A stretch of DNA of 64,000 nt from CAWGCA01 sp963820955 (GCA_963820955.1 CAWGCA010000037.1:1-64000); one strand, 5' to 3'; counted from the first letter of the stretch, positions 53,277-62,843 are shown. The notes: generated by a model not told the origin, from the sequence alone. Numbers and translations are program-made.

Positions 53277-55697
53277 ATGTTAAATATATGGAATAACCAA
53301 GTCAGAAGCACCCTGAAGGTCGCCCTGTTGATGACACCGGGTTTAACGACCCTTCCATCATTGACGGCAGCCAGTCCTGGCCTGTATTGCGATTTCGACC
53401 GCTGCGTTCTCGAAATTCATGACAGCCTTTCCTTCGAAGCGGCGGCCGGTGGTGTATTCGATCTCGGAGGGAGTATCGAAATGAGTGGCGACGTCGTGGT
53501 TCACACCCCGGCCGGCCCGATGAATCTGCTCGAAGCGGATTTAACCTTCGAGCCCCGCCCCGATCTGCCAGAGGTGCCCTTCGAACTCTACGGGAGTGCC
53601 ATGGCCCCCTTTCCCTCTGTTCCCTTGTTCGGCGGTGCCAGTTTCAGTGCGCAGCCCCTGGCAGCGGTCGGTCTGGTGGCACGCGACACGCTAAAGGAGA
53701 TGCTGGAAAACGAGGAGGAGGGCTATACACTGCCGCTGGCGGAGAATCCCAAAGACCCTGCCGGCGACCCGACTGACCTGAGGGAGCCGCTCTATCTGTT
53801 TTTTCACTTCGAAACCGGTTTGGCATTTGACATGCCGTTGGGTGAGGCGCTTGGTTTCGACACCTCCGAGCATGATCCCTTCGGTTTCTCCGTGCCTGGC
53901 GACAAGAGCGTAACCTTTGTCCTGGATCCGACAGAACCCTACTTCTACCTGTCGCAAAATGCCCGCGAAATCTTGCTGGATAAGGCACAAAAGGCGATAG
54001 ATCGTGCCTATGAAGCCAATCTTCAACGGGCGGAACTCGAAGCTGGCATGAACACTACAGACAACAATTCGAACGGCGATAATGACGCCAACAATACAGA
54101 TCAAGCCGCAGGTGGATCCGTTTGGCCGGATCTTGGCGAAGTTGCGTTTTCATGGTTGGGTGGGATCCCGTTTGAGCCGGAATCGACTTGGGGCCTGCCG
54201 GACGATGTCGGTCATTTCAAGGGCCAGCTATACGTCGAGACTACCCTCCCTCTGTATAAATTCGTTGAAATAAACGGCACCATCGTTACCTACGCGGGTG
54301 AGCACGGCTTCGAACAGGCAGGTAACGGCGAAGTGCAGGTTACCTTTGACCTGATACCCAATTTTCTCAACTTTTCATTTCCATTGGGTAACGCCAGCGC
54401 CGGTTTCAAGGTTACCGACGAAGAGCAGTTTGTCTATTTCAGCGGTATCAACGATCCCGACACATCCTTTCTACCCAGCTTCATTCCGTTCGTACCTTCC
54501 AATGCGACCCAGGTGGCGGGCTATATTTCCACCGACAATCCGGAGGATGCGCGAATCTACGCCCAAGGTCAGTTCGGTTATGATACCGAGAATCTTCGCC
54601 GTCTGACCGGCATCGATCTCAGCAATCTGATGGTCAATACGGCGAACCTCAGCATCGATAAAAACGGCTTTCGCTTGCAAGGCCGCACATCTTCGAGCAT
54701 TCACCCTTCGATTCAGTTGGGCGGTAGCGTTGAGGTAGACGCCTATTTCTCACCCTTACGTCCGCAAGATTCTTATCTGAAAATGACGGGAGAGATGGTG
54801 GTCGCCGGTGTTGGTCTCAAGCCCGCCAGTGTGAGTGTGGGTGCAAGTGGGCTGATCGTTGAAGGGCAGTTCGTCACCCCCCTCTCGTCCATCGGCATGA
54901 CGGGCAGTATCACTGCCGCAGGCCCTAGTCTTAGCGGTGAAGCGAGTGTGATCTTCTCGCTGGACAGCGTCACCAAGGCCATAGAGGCGGCTCGTGCCGA
55001 GGTGATTGCGGCACAGAAGGAGGTCGATCGTCTGCAGGGTGCCATCACCTACATGCGCAATATCGTGAGCGACGAACGGGAGCGTGATGCAGCCAAGATC
55101 GCCAAGGCACGAGCCGATGTAGAGAGCGCACAAGCCAAGGTAAACAGCCTGCAGTCGAGTATCAACTATCACAATGGCCGGATCGCCGCATACAAGAGAG
55201 CGATCAGTAGCAAATACAGTTGGTATAAGCGGCAAAAGTGGTATAACAAGACCTGGGCATGGGGCGTATATGCGGCTTATAGAACCGCCAAAACCGCTCA
55301 AATCGCTTACCACGGCAGCATAGTGGGCGGGCTGTATACGGCTAAAGCCACAGCACAAGCAGCCTTGCTGGTGGTTCAGGAAGTACTGAAGGGTGCCGAA
55401 CTGGCTGCGACGACCCTTCCCATCGACCTGGATCCACGGGTTGCCGCTCTGATAGTAAGTAAAGAGACCGCCACGGCTGCGCTTAAGGCGGCAGAGCTGG
55501 CCTTGCCGCGGCTCCCTGACATCGATGCCGACTTCCGTGGACTGATTGACATGGGTATAGATATCACAGGGATTCACGGCACCCTCAGTGCAGACTTAAA
55601 CGGTGTTTCACTGGCACAGGGTGAGGTGAATTTTGGCCTCAAGCCAAAGGCATGCGTAGACATCGTAAATCTGGGCTCGGTCTGCGCACCTTTCTAA
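53277..55697 (+). CDS. Large secreted protein of unknown function
   Basis: An 806-residue protein I do not recognise. A signal peptide (KVALLMTPGLTTLPSLTAA) is followed by CDFDRC near residue 38. Residues 40-570 are mostly beta-rich, with an Asn/Asp-rich linker at about 260-278. Residues 572-720 contain long helices (AARAEVIAAQKEVDRLQGA and AKARADVESAQAKVNSLQSS) with a basic aromatic stretch (SWYKRQKWYNKTWAW). The C-terminus is short and ends ACVDIVNLGSVCAPF, with another Cys pair. An AAGGAG site precedes the ATG, and a strong terminator follows, so it is monocistronic and probably well expressed. Location could be periplasm, outer membrane surface or outside the cell. Confidence 0.75.
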   Translation: MLNIWNNQVRSTLKVALLMTPGLTTLPSLTAASPGLYCDFDRCVLEIHDSLSFEAAAGGVFDLGGSIEMSGDVVVHTPAGPMNLLEADLTFEPRPDLPEVPFELYGSAMAPFPSVPLFGGASFSAQPLAAVGLVARDTLKEMLENEEEGYTLPLAENPKDPAGDPTDLREPLYLFFHFETGLAFDMPLGEALGFDTSEHDPFGFSVPGDKSVTFVLDPTEPYFYLSQNAREILLDKAQKAIDRAYEANLQRAELEAGMNTTDNNSNGDNDANNTDQAAGGSVWPDLGEVAFSWLGGIPFEPESTWGLPDDVGHFKGQLYVETTLPLYKFVEINGTIVTYAGEHGFEQAGNGEVQVTFDLIPNFLNFSFPLGNASAGFKVTDEEQFVYFSGINDPDTSFLPSFIPFVPSNATQVAGYISTDNPEDARIYAQGQFGYDTENLRRLTGIDLSNLMVNTANLSIDKNGFRLQGRTSSSIHPSIQLGGSVEVDAYFSPLRPQDSYLKMTGEMVVAGVGLKPASVSVGASGLIVEGQFVTPLSSIGMTGSITAAGPSLSGEASVIFSLDSVTKAIEAARAEVIAAQKEVDRLQGAITYMRNIVSDERERDAAKIAKARADVESAQAKVNSLQSSINYHNGRIAAYKRAISSKYSWYKRQKWYNKTWAWGVYAAYRTAKTAQIAYHGSIVGGLYTAKATAQAALLVVQEVLKGAELAATTLPIDLDPRVAALIVSKETATAALKAAELALPRLPDIDADFRGLIDMGIDITGIHGTLSADLNGVSLAQGEVNFGLKPKACVDIVNLGSVCAPF

Positions 55698-55724
55698 ACT
55701 AATCGAAAGAAGCGTACCTTAGTG

Positions 55725-55754
55725 ATCTCCCCTCGGTTCGAGGGGAGATTTTTT
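55725..55754 (+). terminator. Intrinsic terminator after the 806-residue protein
   Basis: ATCTCCCCTCG (55725-55735) pairs perfectly over 11 bp with CGAGGGGAGAT (55739-55749), loop of three, followed by six T residues. It starts 27 bases after the stop codon. Confidence 0.93.
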
Positions 55755-55770
55755 CTTTATCCAGGGGGAT

Positions 55771-55988
55771 CAGTGCTGTCCCATTAAGTTGCGTTACATA
55801 TAACTGGAACGCATTGATACGACAGCTCTTTCATAGTGATTAGTTGCGGCATAGACATGAATTTGAACACTGATGTTCGTCATTCCGGAAAGTGCGAAGC
55901 ACTTGTCCGGAATCCAGGTTTTTCAATGCGTTCACTGGATGCCGGATCAAGTCCGGCATGACGGTTGGAGGTTAATGGGACAGCACTG
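55771..55988. mobile_element. Miniature inverted-repeat element, 218 bp
   Basis: Bounded by perfect 17-bp terminal inverted repeats (CAGTGCTGTCCCATTAA at 55771-55787 and its complement at 55972-55988). Just outside, CCAGGGGG on the left and CAGGGG on the right hint at a longer imperfect arm. Inside are two palindromic units of the common CCGGAATCCAG and GATGCCGGATCAAGTCCGG kind. There is no open reading frame. Most likely a non-autonomous remnant of an insertion sequence; no matching transposase lies in this window. It lies between the secreted-protein gene and the sigma-factor gene, whose promoter may start within or just after it. Confidence 0.7.
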
Positions 55989-56058
55989 CCAGGGGATGAT
56001 GGTTTCAGTTCGACATCAAACGCTATACTTGGATCCAGTTTTCCGTCCCGATCAGGTT

Positions 56059-56643
56059 ATGGAGCCCATGATACCGAATTCCGATCAGGTCACCCGACTG
56101 TTGCGAGACTGGCGAGACGGCGAGTCTGCTGCGCTAGAGGAACTGACTCCTTTGGTCTACGATGCATTGTGCGATATTGCGCGTCGCCATATGAGCGCTG
56201 AGCGATCCGGTCATACCCTGCAGGCCACGGCGCTCGTGGGCGAGGCCTATCTGCGCTTGGTGAAGGTCGATCTCGATTGGCGTGATCGCGGGCATTTTTA
56301 TTCCGTCGCTGCGCGAATGATGCGACGCATCCTGGTTGACCATTCGCGTAACAGGCTGCGCAGCAAACGCGGTGGCGGTATCACGCACTTTGCCTTGGAC
56401 GAGAATTTCGCTCCGGCCGCAAGCGACGCGGAACTGATGGATCTGGACGACGCGTTGACGCAACTGCAGGGCTTCGACGAGCGCAAGAGCCAAGTAGTGG
56501 AACTGGTCTATTTCGGTGGTCTGACCTATGAAGAAACAGCGGCAGCACTCGATATCTCGGAAGCCACGGTAGATCGCGAACTGCGCCTGGCCAAGGCCTG
56601 GTTGTATCGTGAGCTGGACAAGAGCAGCAACAAGGGGTATTGA
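56059..56643 (+). CDS. ECF-type RNA polymerase sigma factor (TIGR02999-like)
   Basis: A 194-residue sigma-70 family factor of the group typically encoded beside Ser/Thr kinases. Region 2 includes LYDALCDIARRHM-type sequence (VYDALCDIARRHMSAE) and HFYSVAARMMRRILVDHSR; region 4 reads YFGGLTYEETAAALDISEATVDREL, a helix-turn-helix. Thr53 and Thr57 (SGHTLQATALV) sit where related factors are phosphorylated. No anti-sigma gene is near; a kinase fusion lies convergently 170 bases away. Start is ATG 56059, with a second ATG three codons on. Likely target genes are unknown. Confidence 0.88.
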   Translation: MEPMIPNSDQVTRLLRDWRDGESAALEELTPLVYDALCDIARRHMSAERSGHTLQATALVGEAYLRLVKVDLDWRDRGHFYSVAARMMRRILVDHSRNRLRSKRGGGITHFALDENFAPAASDAELMDLDDALTQLQGFDERKSQVVELVYFGGLTYEETAAALDISEATVDRELRLAKAWLYRELDKSSNKGY

Positions 56644-56813
56644 CGACTGCTGACCGTATCGGACCTGGCAACAGTCATACTGCATCGCGGCCTTTTATCC
56701 ACTGGCAGAGTAGATGAGCGGCACATCGGAATGGCCCTGCCACTCACTCGCCCTGCGGGGGCCATGTCATCCGCCGATACAGCTATATGCGGGTAAAGGT
56801 CGGTACCGGAGCG

Positions 56814-59800
56814 TTATTCAACTCGGTGCCACATGCTATCTGACTGCGATGCTGCATCGATCGGAATCAAAGAACGAGTCAGACCAGCCGCCTCGCCCGA
56901 CCGTCGCAGCTCAGCCAGCTGGCTTTGGCGCTGCATACTGCGGTCTCCCCGGCCGAACTGCGCCAGTGCGCGAGTCCATGCAATGAAATAGTCCGACCAT
57001 GGCGTCGGCTCTGGCTGGGTGTATTTTTCCAGGCGGTCCGCATAGATTTCAGCCAGATTCCACTCATGATCGTTGAGCATGCGTTCCATCGCCGCTCGAT
57101 AAAAACGAAAATAATTGTGACCAACGGCACCCCGCCCGAGCAGTGCGTCTCCTTTTGCCAGCGCCTGATCACGGCTGTTATCGTCCGGACTGGTCAAGGC
57201 CAGGGTTCCCAGCATCCATGGGCCGATGAAAGATTCGCCCGTTTCCCTGGCCACGGCGACCGCGTTTTGCATACGTCGATAGGCCTCGGATTGATCGCCT
57301 TTGGCGAACTCGACGCGAGCCAGGGTTTCGTTTAGAAAGGGTTCGAAGCGTAGTGCACCGAGCTCTTTCGTCAGTTGCAAGCCGCGTTCTGCCTGAGCCT
57401 GTGCTTCCTCGAGCCTGTCCAGATCGAACAATATCCAGCCGGCGGTCAAGCGCGATACAATTTCGGCGCGAATATGACCAACCTGAGCCGATGCCTCAGC
57501 CGCGGCGAGCGAATCACCTAGCGCCTCTTCGGTTTCATTCTGGTAGATGCGAACCGTGCCCAGCATAAAACGATTGGCCGCCTCTACACGCCCGAGATTG
57601 TGTTGTTCGCAAAGGGTAAGGCAACGTTCAAAATAGCCATGGGCCGTTCCCATGCGGCCCCGTGCATACTCTGCATCGCCCAGCCCGCTCAAGGCGCGGG
57701 CCTCGCTCTCCGGACAACCCGCATGACGTGCATACTCCAAGGCCTGTACATGTTCCGCTCGACATGCATCGACCTCACCCCGCGGAAAAAACAGATTGCC
57801 GCGCTGGTAGTGAATTTTCGACAGTTCCAACGGATGTTGCTCCGTGGCGATTGCTGTTTGTGCCTCATCCAGCGCGGCCAGGGCGGCATCTGGTTGGTCA
57901 GCGACATCTTGGCCCGCTGCGATCCCCATCCAGGCGCGGCAGCGTTGCAGTGCATCCGTAGCCAGATCCAGCGCTTGGCGATAGCTTGCGATAGAGGCTG
58001 TAACCTCTCCCATGTGTTCGTGAATCTCACCTCTGAGTTGATAGAGGGTGTAATAGTCGGGTTCCGTGAAATCTATCTGTAAAGCGCGCTGGACCAATTG
58101 CAGTGCGCGGTCGAAACGATAGGTCTGCATCTGGCCCTGCGCGGCGCGCAGATAGGCATCGCTGGCGGAGGGGTCCTCGGCGCGATCCAGATGCTCTGCC
58201 ACCAAAATCTGGTCCCGTTCGGCAAACCAGTCCGCGGCACGGCGATGCAGCAGCCGTTTGTCGGAACTCAGCAGCGACAAATAGATAGCATCCTGAATCA
58301 AGGCGTGGGCAAAAAGGTAATCACCGCCAACGATGCGCAGCAGACCCTGTCGTATCAGGCGATGACAGTCATAGATAGGATCGTCGAGCAAAAAGCGCAA
58401 TGCGTCGCCTGCTAAGCGCTGACCGATTACCGACGCCGCGCGCAAGGCCTGCTTGTCTTCGGCTGGCAGTTGGTCAAGACGCGCGATGACGAGACTTTGT
58501 AACGATGCCGGCACCCGCTCATCGCGATTATTTGCGGCACTGCGCAGCAGCTGCACCAGAAACAGGGGATTGCCGGCAGCACGCTCCACACATTCTGCGA
58601 CATAGCCTTCATTTTCGTCGCTGATGGCATGCGCGATGGCGCGTGCCTCATCAACCCGCAATGGAGCAAGATCAAAGGTTACAAACTGGGCTTCGCGCAC
58701 GCCGGCGCGCCAGACGGCATCCAATGGGTCGCGCTCGAGACGCGAGGTCAACACCATCAGAATCGGGCACTCGGCGGTTTCTTTAGACATAGCCGCCAGG
58801 AGTTCCAAAGTGCGGCTGTCTGCCCAGTGCAGGTCTTCTATAACGATCATCAGCGGCCGTAACGCCGCCGCACGGCGAGGTACCGTGGCGGCGGTCTCGG
58901 CCAGCCCCACACGACGCAGGGTATGATCCATGGTTTCGTAGAGTGAGTGCAGTTCCTGGGGTTGTCGCTGGCCCAGCAAATCGTTTAGAAACACCTGCTG
59001 GGTGGGATCGATCAAGTTTTCCTGCAACGCCGCTTTGACCGGATCTCCTCCTGAATCCGGTGAGGCCAGACAACGCACAACCGTGGCGATCGCACCCTGA
59101 CCTTCGGCAACGCCGAAATCCAGAACCAGGCCTGTGCAGACCAGGAAACCCTGTTCCATCGCCAGGCTACGAAACGCTTCCACCAAGCGAGTTTTACCGA
59201 TTCCTGCCTCACCGCGCACGTAAACGACTTGACCTCGGCCATCAACCTGGCAGTCCTGTAACAGATCGCTGAATTGCCGAAGCTGGCGATCACGACCGAC
59301 CATCAACTGCGGCGGAGGTTCGAGCCTCGATCGATAGCCGGAAAGCCGCCAAACCGGTATCTCTGCGCCCGCATCGCTTAGCGGCAGGTTTGCCCTGCTG
59401 GCACATCGACAGAAGTCATCAACGGCTAGTTTTACAACTTCAGAAATCAAAATTTCGTCTGAATCTGCCAGCGCCTTCAAGCGCCGTGCAAACTGCAAGG
59501 ACGACCCAGTGATTCTGCAGTCTTTCTCCCCTCCGGTTGCGATACCGCTGACCAGTACCTGTCCGCTGGCGATCCCTACAGACAAAGTACAGGGTTTCGA
59601 TTCGATTTGCCCCATCGTCTCCAGGAGTTCAAGCGCACAACGCACTGCGCGTTCCTGATCGTTGGCATGTGCGACCGGAGCGCCAAACACAGCCGTAATC
59701 TCGTCATCCATCTGTCCTACCACCGTGCCACCGTACTGAGATACAGGCTTGAGTAGGGAAGGCTTCAATCGTTCATTCTTCTGATGCAGGATTTCCGGGT

Positions 59801-60974
59801 CTAGGAGCATACCGACCTGGGTATGCATACCGACACATAGCACGGTGACCTGGCGTTTGTCGCCGTCGCTGCTCAACGAGGCCCCGGAGCCAACGTGGCG
59901 CGTTCGATGCAGAGATGCCTTGGGTGCATCACCCGCCTTCGCCGCGCTCAGCGCGCTTACAAGCGATTGTAGATCACACAGAAAATCTCCCATACAGGCA
60001 TATCTATGCTCCAATTCCGGCGCCAGTGCGCGTTTGATCAAACGATCAATGGTTGCAGGAAGATCGATCCGCTGAACAGAAAGAGCCGCAGGCTGCCGAT
60101 TGAAGATCGCGTGCATCACGTCGGGTGGATGTCTGCCGGCGAACGGGGTATGGCCCGCCAGCATCTCATACAGCACAACACCCAAGGCCCAGATATCGGC
60201 ACGATGGTCGACCGTTTCCCCGCGATATTGCTCGGGCGCCATGTAGGCGGCCGTCCCCATCCTCAGGCCTGTCCTGGTCTGTGATTTTCCAGCGATTTTC
60301 GCGATACCGAAATCGCATACCTTGACTGTTGAATCAGCTGCGAAAAGTACGTTGGCTGGTTTTATATCGCGATGATATATACCGTTCGCATGCGCGCTTT
60401 CCAGGCCACTGGCCACCTGAACCGCGATGTGCAGCGCCTCGGTGGCCGGTAAGGGTCCGCGCACGAGCTTTGTCGCCAGTGTGCCACCCTCATAGCATCC
60501 CATGGCAATAAACCATTGACCTTTGTCAGTCTGATCGATTTCGTAGATGGTGCAGATATTGGGGTGATCCAGAGAGGATGCCGCCTTCGCTTCGGTAATA
60601 AACCTGTCCCTGCTCAAATTTTCGTAACTGAACTCCGACGGCAGCATTTTCAGGGCGACAAAACGATCCAGTCGTGGGTCCAGAGCCTTAAGCACCACGC
60701 CCATCCCGCCACTACCCAAGGTATCGAGAATCCGGTAGCGACCCAGTTCCCGGGTCTGCTCCGCTTCCGGGGTCAACACCACGTGTGTGGCGGGAGTGAA
60801 GGTGTCGAGGAAATCGTGGTTTTCGGCATCGGCCTTGAGTAAGGATTGGACCTCTCGGTACAGCTCGATATCACCGCCGCAAGCGGCGCGCAAAAATAAT
60901 TCCCGGTCAGTACCGTTAAGATCAACGGCCTTTTCAAACAAAGATTGGATCTTTTGCCAACGTTTGCTATCCAC
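56814..60974 (-). CDS. Ser/Thr kinase / degenerate cyclase / AAA ATPase / TPR fusion protein
   Basis: A 1386-residue cytoplasmic signalling protein. Residues 1-60 are the helical extension seen in bacterial kinases of this type. Kinase domain 80-340: GSGGMG loop 87-92, K109 in VALKML, HRDIKPAN 201-208, DFG 221-223, APE 246-248, all intact. Residues 373-545 resemble a class III nucleotide cyclase, but the first metal Asp is lost (VTVLCVGMHTQV) and the GDxVNxAARL motif reads TGSSLQFARRL, so it is probably inactive. Residues 558-900 are a MalT-like ATPase with P-loop GEAGIGKT 588-595 and Walker B VIEDLHWAD near 711. TPR-like helical repeats fill the rest. No membrane segment. Its start leaves 228 bases to the flavoenzyme gene, which is divergent. 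Confidence 0.9.
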   Translation of the reverse strand: MDSKRWQKIQSLFEKAVDLNGTDRELFLRAACGGDIELYREVQSLLKADAENHDFLDTFTPATHVVLTPEAEQTRELGRYRILDTLGSGGMGVVLKALDPRLDRFVALKMLPSEFSYENLSRDRFITEAKAASSLDHPNICTIYEIDQTDKGQWFIAMGCYEGGTLATKLVRGPLPATEALHIAVQVASGLESAHANGIYHRDIKPANVLFAADSTVKVCDFGIAKIAGKSQTRTGLRMGTAAYMAPEQYRGETVDHRADIWALGVVLYEMLAGHTPFAGRHPPDVMHAIFNRQPAALSVQRIDLPATIDRLIKRALAPELEHRYACMGDFLCDLQSLVSALSAAKAGDAPKASLHRTRHVGSGASLSSDGDKRQVTVLCVGMHTQVGMLLDPEILHQKNERLKPSLLKPVSQYGGTVVGQMDDEITAVFGAPVAHANDQERAVRCALELLETMGQIESKPCTLSVGIASGQVLVSGIATGGEKDCRITGSSLQFARRLKALADSDEILISEVVKLAVDDFCRCASRANLPLSDAGAEIPVWRLSGYRSRLEPPPQLMVGRDRQLRQFSDLLQDCQVDGRGQVVYVRGEAGIGKTRLVEAFRSLAMEQGFLVCTGLVLDFGVAEGQGAIATVVRCLASPDSGGDPVKAALQENLIDPTQQVFLNDLLGQRQPQELHSLYETMDHTLRRVGLAETAATVPRRAAALRPLMIVIEDLHWADSRTLELLAAMSKETAECPILMVLTSRLERDPLDAVWRAGVREAQFVTFDLAPLRVDEARAIAHAISDENEGYVAECVERAAGNPLFLVQLLRSAANNRDERVPASLQSLVIARLDQLPAEDKQALRAASVIGQRLAGDALRFLLDDPIYDCHRLIRQGLLRIVGGDYLFAHALIQDAIYLSLLSSDKRLLHRRAADWFAERDQILVAEHLDRAEDPSASDAYLRAAQGQMQTYRFDRALQLVQRALQIDFTEPDYYTLYQLRGEIHEHMGEVTASIASYRQALDLATDALQRCRAWMGIAAGQDVADQPDAALAALDEAQTAIATEQHPLELSKIHYQRGNLFFPRGEVDACRAEHVQALEYARHAGCPESEARALSGLGDAEYARGRMGTAHGYFERCLTLCEQHNLGRVEAANRFMLGTVRIYQNETEEALGDSLAAAEASAQVGHIRAEIVSRLTAGWILFDLDRLEEAQAQAERGLQLTKELGALRFEPFLNETLARVEFAKGDQSEAYRRMQNAVAVARETGESFIGPWMLGTLALTSPDDNSRDQALAKGDALLGRGAVGHNYFRFYRAAMERMLNDHEWNLAEIYADRLEKYTQPEPTPWSDYFIAWTRALAQFGRGDRSMQRQSQLAELRRSGEAAGLTRSLIPIDAASQSDSMWHRVE

Positions 60975-61202
60975 GTACGTATCCGGTTACGACTCGATAC
61001 TGCATAGCCTACACTTTTCGCGAATTACACACATCGACCAGCCAGTATTCGCTCTGCGAGAGATCCTTAGTCCAGACCAACCACCAGCCATTTTCGCCTC
61101 GGCAATTACATGAATTTAGACTAGTCTGTCAAAGCATCAAGTTGTTGGTTGTTTAGAAAGCCCCAATAACACCATGCTTAATAAGGTATATCAGGAGAAG
61201 TA

Positions 61203-62843
61203 ATGAACTCGAATTTTTCTTCAAGTGTACAGACACAGGTCACAGCCCTGCGCACGCGAACACCTCAAGCAGAGATTGTAGTCATTGTTGGCGGGGGGGT
61301 ATCCGGACTGTTGACTGCCTATATACTTCTAGACCGATACGGGCGCCGCTATATCCCCGTGGTTCTCGATGGCAACACCTGCCATAGCCGCATCGGTGGA
61401 AACGCATACACCGTACCGGTGCAGGTCGGGGAGTTCGAGCGCTGGGTGGATCTGGGTGTCAACGACTACAACGCCACGACTTACCGGAACATTCAATCAT
61501 TGCTCAAGAAACTGGGCGTCGAAGGGAAACCTCTGGTCGATACGACGACCTGGGCGGGAACAAACAATGGCAGGGGCGTCTCTTACGTTGAAAAAGATAT
61601 TGTCTCAGGCGGAATCGATTGTGACTTGGCCCGGGACTACTATCGTTTCAAAGCGGAAGCCTATAACGATGCGATGTACGGCTCCTATTTCAAACATTCC
61701 CTGGCGGATTATGCCAAAGAAAAAGGCTACTGCACTGCCTTTCTTCAACTCAATCTGTATCCCCGGGTTAACGGCATGTACTATGCCGACCAGACCAGGC
61801 CGGTGCCCACCATGCCGCTCGGAGCGATCATGCGTTACTACGGCCTGCAGGAGGGCTTCGGCACCGGACCTGCTGATCGTAGATATTTTGATCAGGGAAG
61901 CACCTACTGGCTGGAGGCACTGGCGGATGCCATTCGCTGCATGGGCGGGGTTGTTGCAGCGCGCTGTGAGGTTTCCACCTTTACCTCTTCGGGGAAAAAT
62001 AGTGATTCGGTCCGTGTCCATTTCGCCCCTGCATGGTGTCCCTGGTGGAAAACACAGACCGCGGAATCAGCTGCCTACGTGGACTGCAGCAAAGTAGTGA
62101 TCGCTGCGCACGCCGATGTAGCTAATAGGTTGCTCGCCGATGTGCCAGACACTGAAAACGTGCGAGCCTTGCTGCAGCGTATTCACTATACGACGCATGA
62201 GTATCAAAGCAGCACCGGGAATGGAAAAAAGACGCTGGCGGTGGCCCATACCGACATCAGCGTCCTACCCGATCCGCAGAAGCCGAGCACCTATAACATC
62301 ACGATTCACGAAGACTACAACCAGCCCAACCCCTACACCATCAGTTACTGCTGCAACAGTCATCAAAACGACGCGGAAAACCCCGACTACGCCTGCAAAG
62401 AAGTTCCGAACTTCTATGTCACCATCAATCCGCCACCGGACAAACAACCGTCAGAAGAGCGGATTTTGCAGACGCTTTATACCGCGCCGGACGGATCGAC
62501 GCAGCTTATCCAGGCGATTGCTCACTTCTCACACAACACGGAATCTGAAGATACCTGGGATGTACAGCTGGAGATTTGTGAGCAATACCAAGGGCTGGAT
62601 CTGTTAGGGGGAAAGCTCTATTTCTCCGGCGGATGGGGCATTGGCGCTGGACTGCACGAGGAGTGCTGGTACGCTGCCGATATGGCCGTGCGGCGTATTG
62701 CCGGCGTAGTGGGTGACATTTGTTGCAGAGATCTGATCGGCCCAGCAACGCAACAGCAGGATGTTCAGGGGAAGATAGTACATGCACCGCCCCACCATCT
62801 CAGAATCGCAATGGGACGAGTACCCCAGTCCGACGATGGGTAA
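61203..62843 (+). CDS. FAD-dependent oxidoreductase (COG2907 / amine-oxidase type)
   Basis: A 546-residue flavoprotein without a signal peptide. The dinucleotide motif VVIVGGGVSGLLTAYIL begins near residue 26, then an IGGNAYTV FAD segment and WVDLGVNDYNATTYRNIQSLLKKLGV, which resembles predicted NAD/FAD-binding proteins related to amine oxidases and desaturases. A C-terminal FAD motif reads LYFSGGWGIGAGLHEECWYAADMAVRRI. A Cys-containing insert (CCNSHQNDAENPDYAC) around residues 390-405 is unusual. An AGGAG site precedes the ATG. Substrate unknown. Divergent from the kinase fusion, with a shared 228-base upstream region. Confidence 0.8.
   Translation: MNSNFSSSVQTQVTALRTRTPQAEIVVIVGGGVSGLLTAYILLDRYGRRYIPVVLDGNTCHSRIGGNAYTVPVQVGEFERWVDLGVNDYNATTYRNIQSLLKKLGVEGKPLVDTTTWAGTNNGRGVSYVEKDIVSGGIDCDLARDYYRFKAEAYNDAMYGSYFKHSLADYAKEKGYCTAFLQLNLYPRVNGMYYADQTRPVPTMPLGAIMRYYGLQEGFGTGPADRRYFDQGSTYWLEALADAIRCMGGVVAARCEVSTFTSSGKNSDSVRVHFAPAWCPWWKTQTAESAAYVDCSKVVIAAHADVANRLLADVPDTENVRALLQRIHYTTHEYQSSTGNGKKTLAVAHTDISVLPDPQKPSTYNITIHEDYNQPNPYTISYCCNSHQNDAENPDYACKEVPNFYVTINPPPDKQPSEERILQTLYTAPDGSTQLIQAIAHFSHNTESEDTWDVQLEICEQYQGLDLLGGKLYFSGGWGIGAGLHEECWYAADMAVRRIAGVVGDICCRDLIGPATQQQDVQGKIVHAPPHHLRIAMGRVPQSDDG

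Noticed and set aside
56814..60974. Azole-modified peptide (TOMM) cluster, suggested by the kinase/cyclase fusion
   Set aside because: No YcaO cyclodehydratase, dehydrogenase or precursor peptide is visible in the window.
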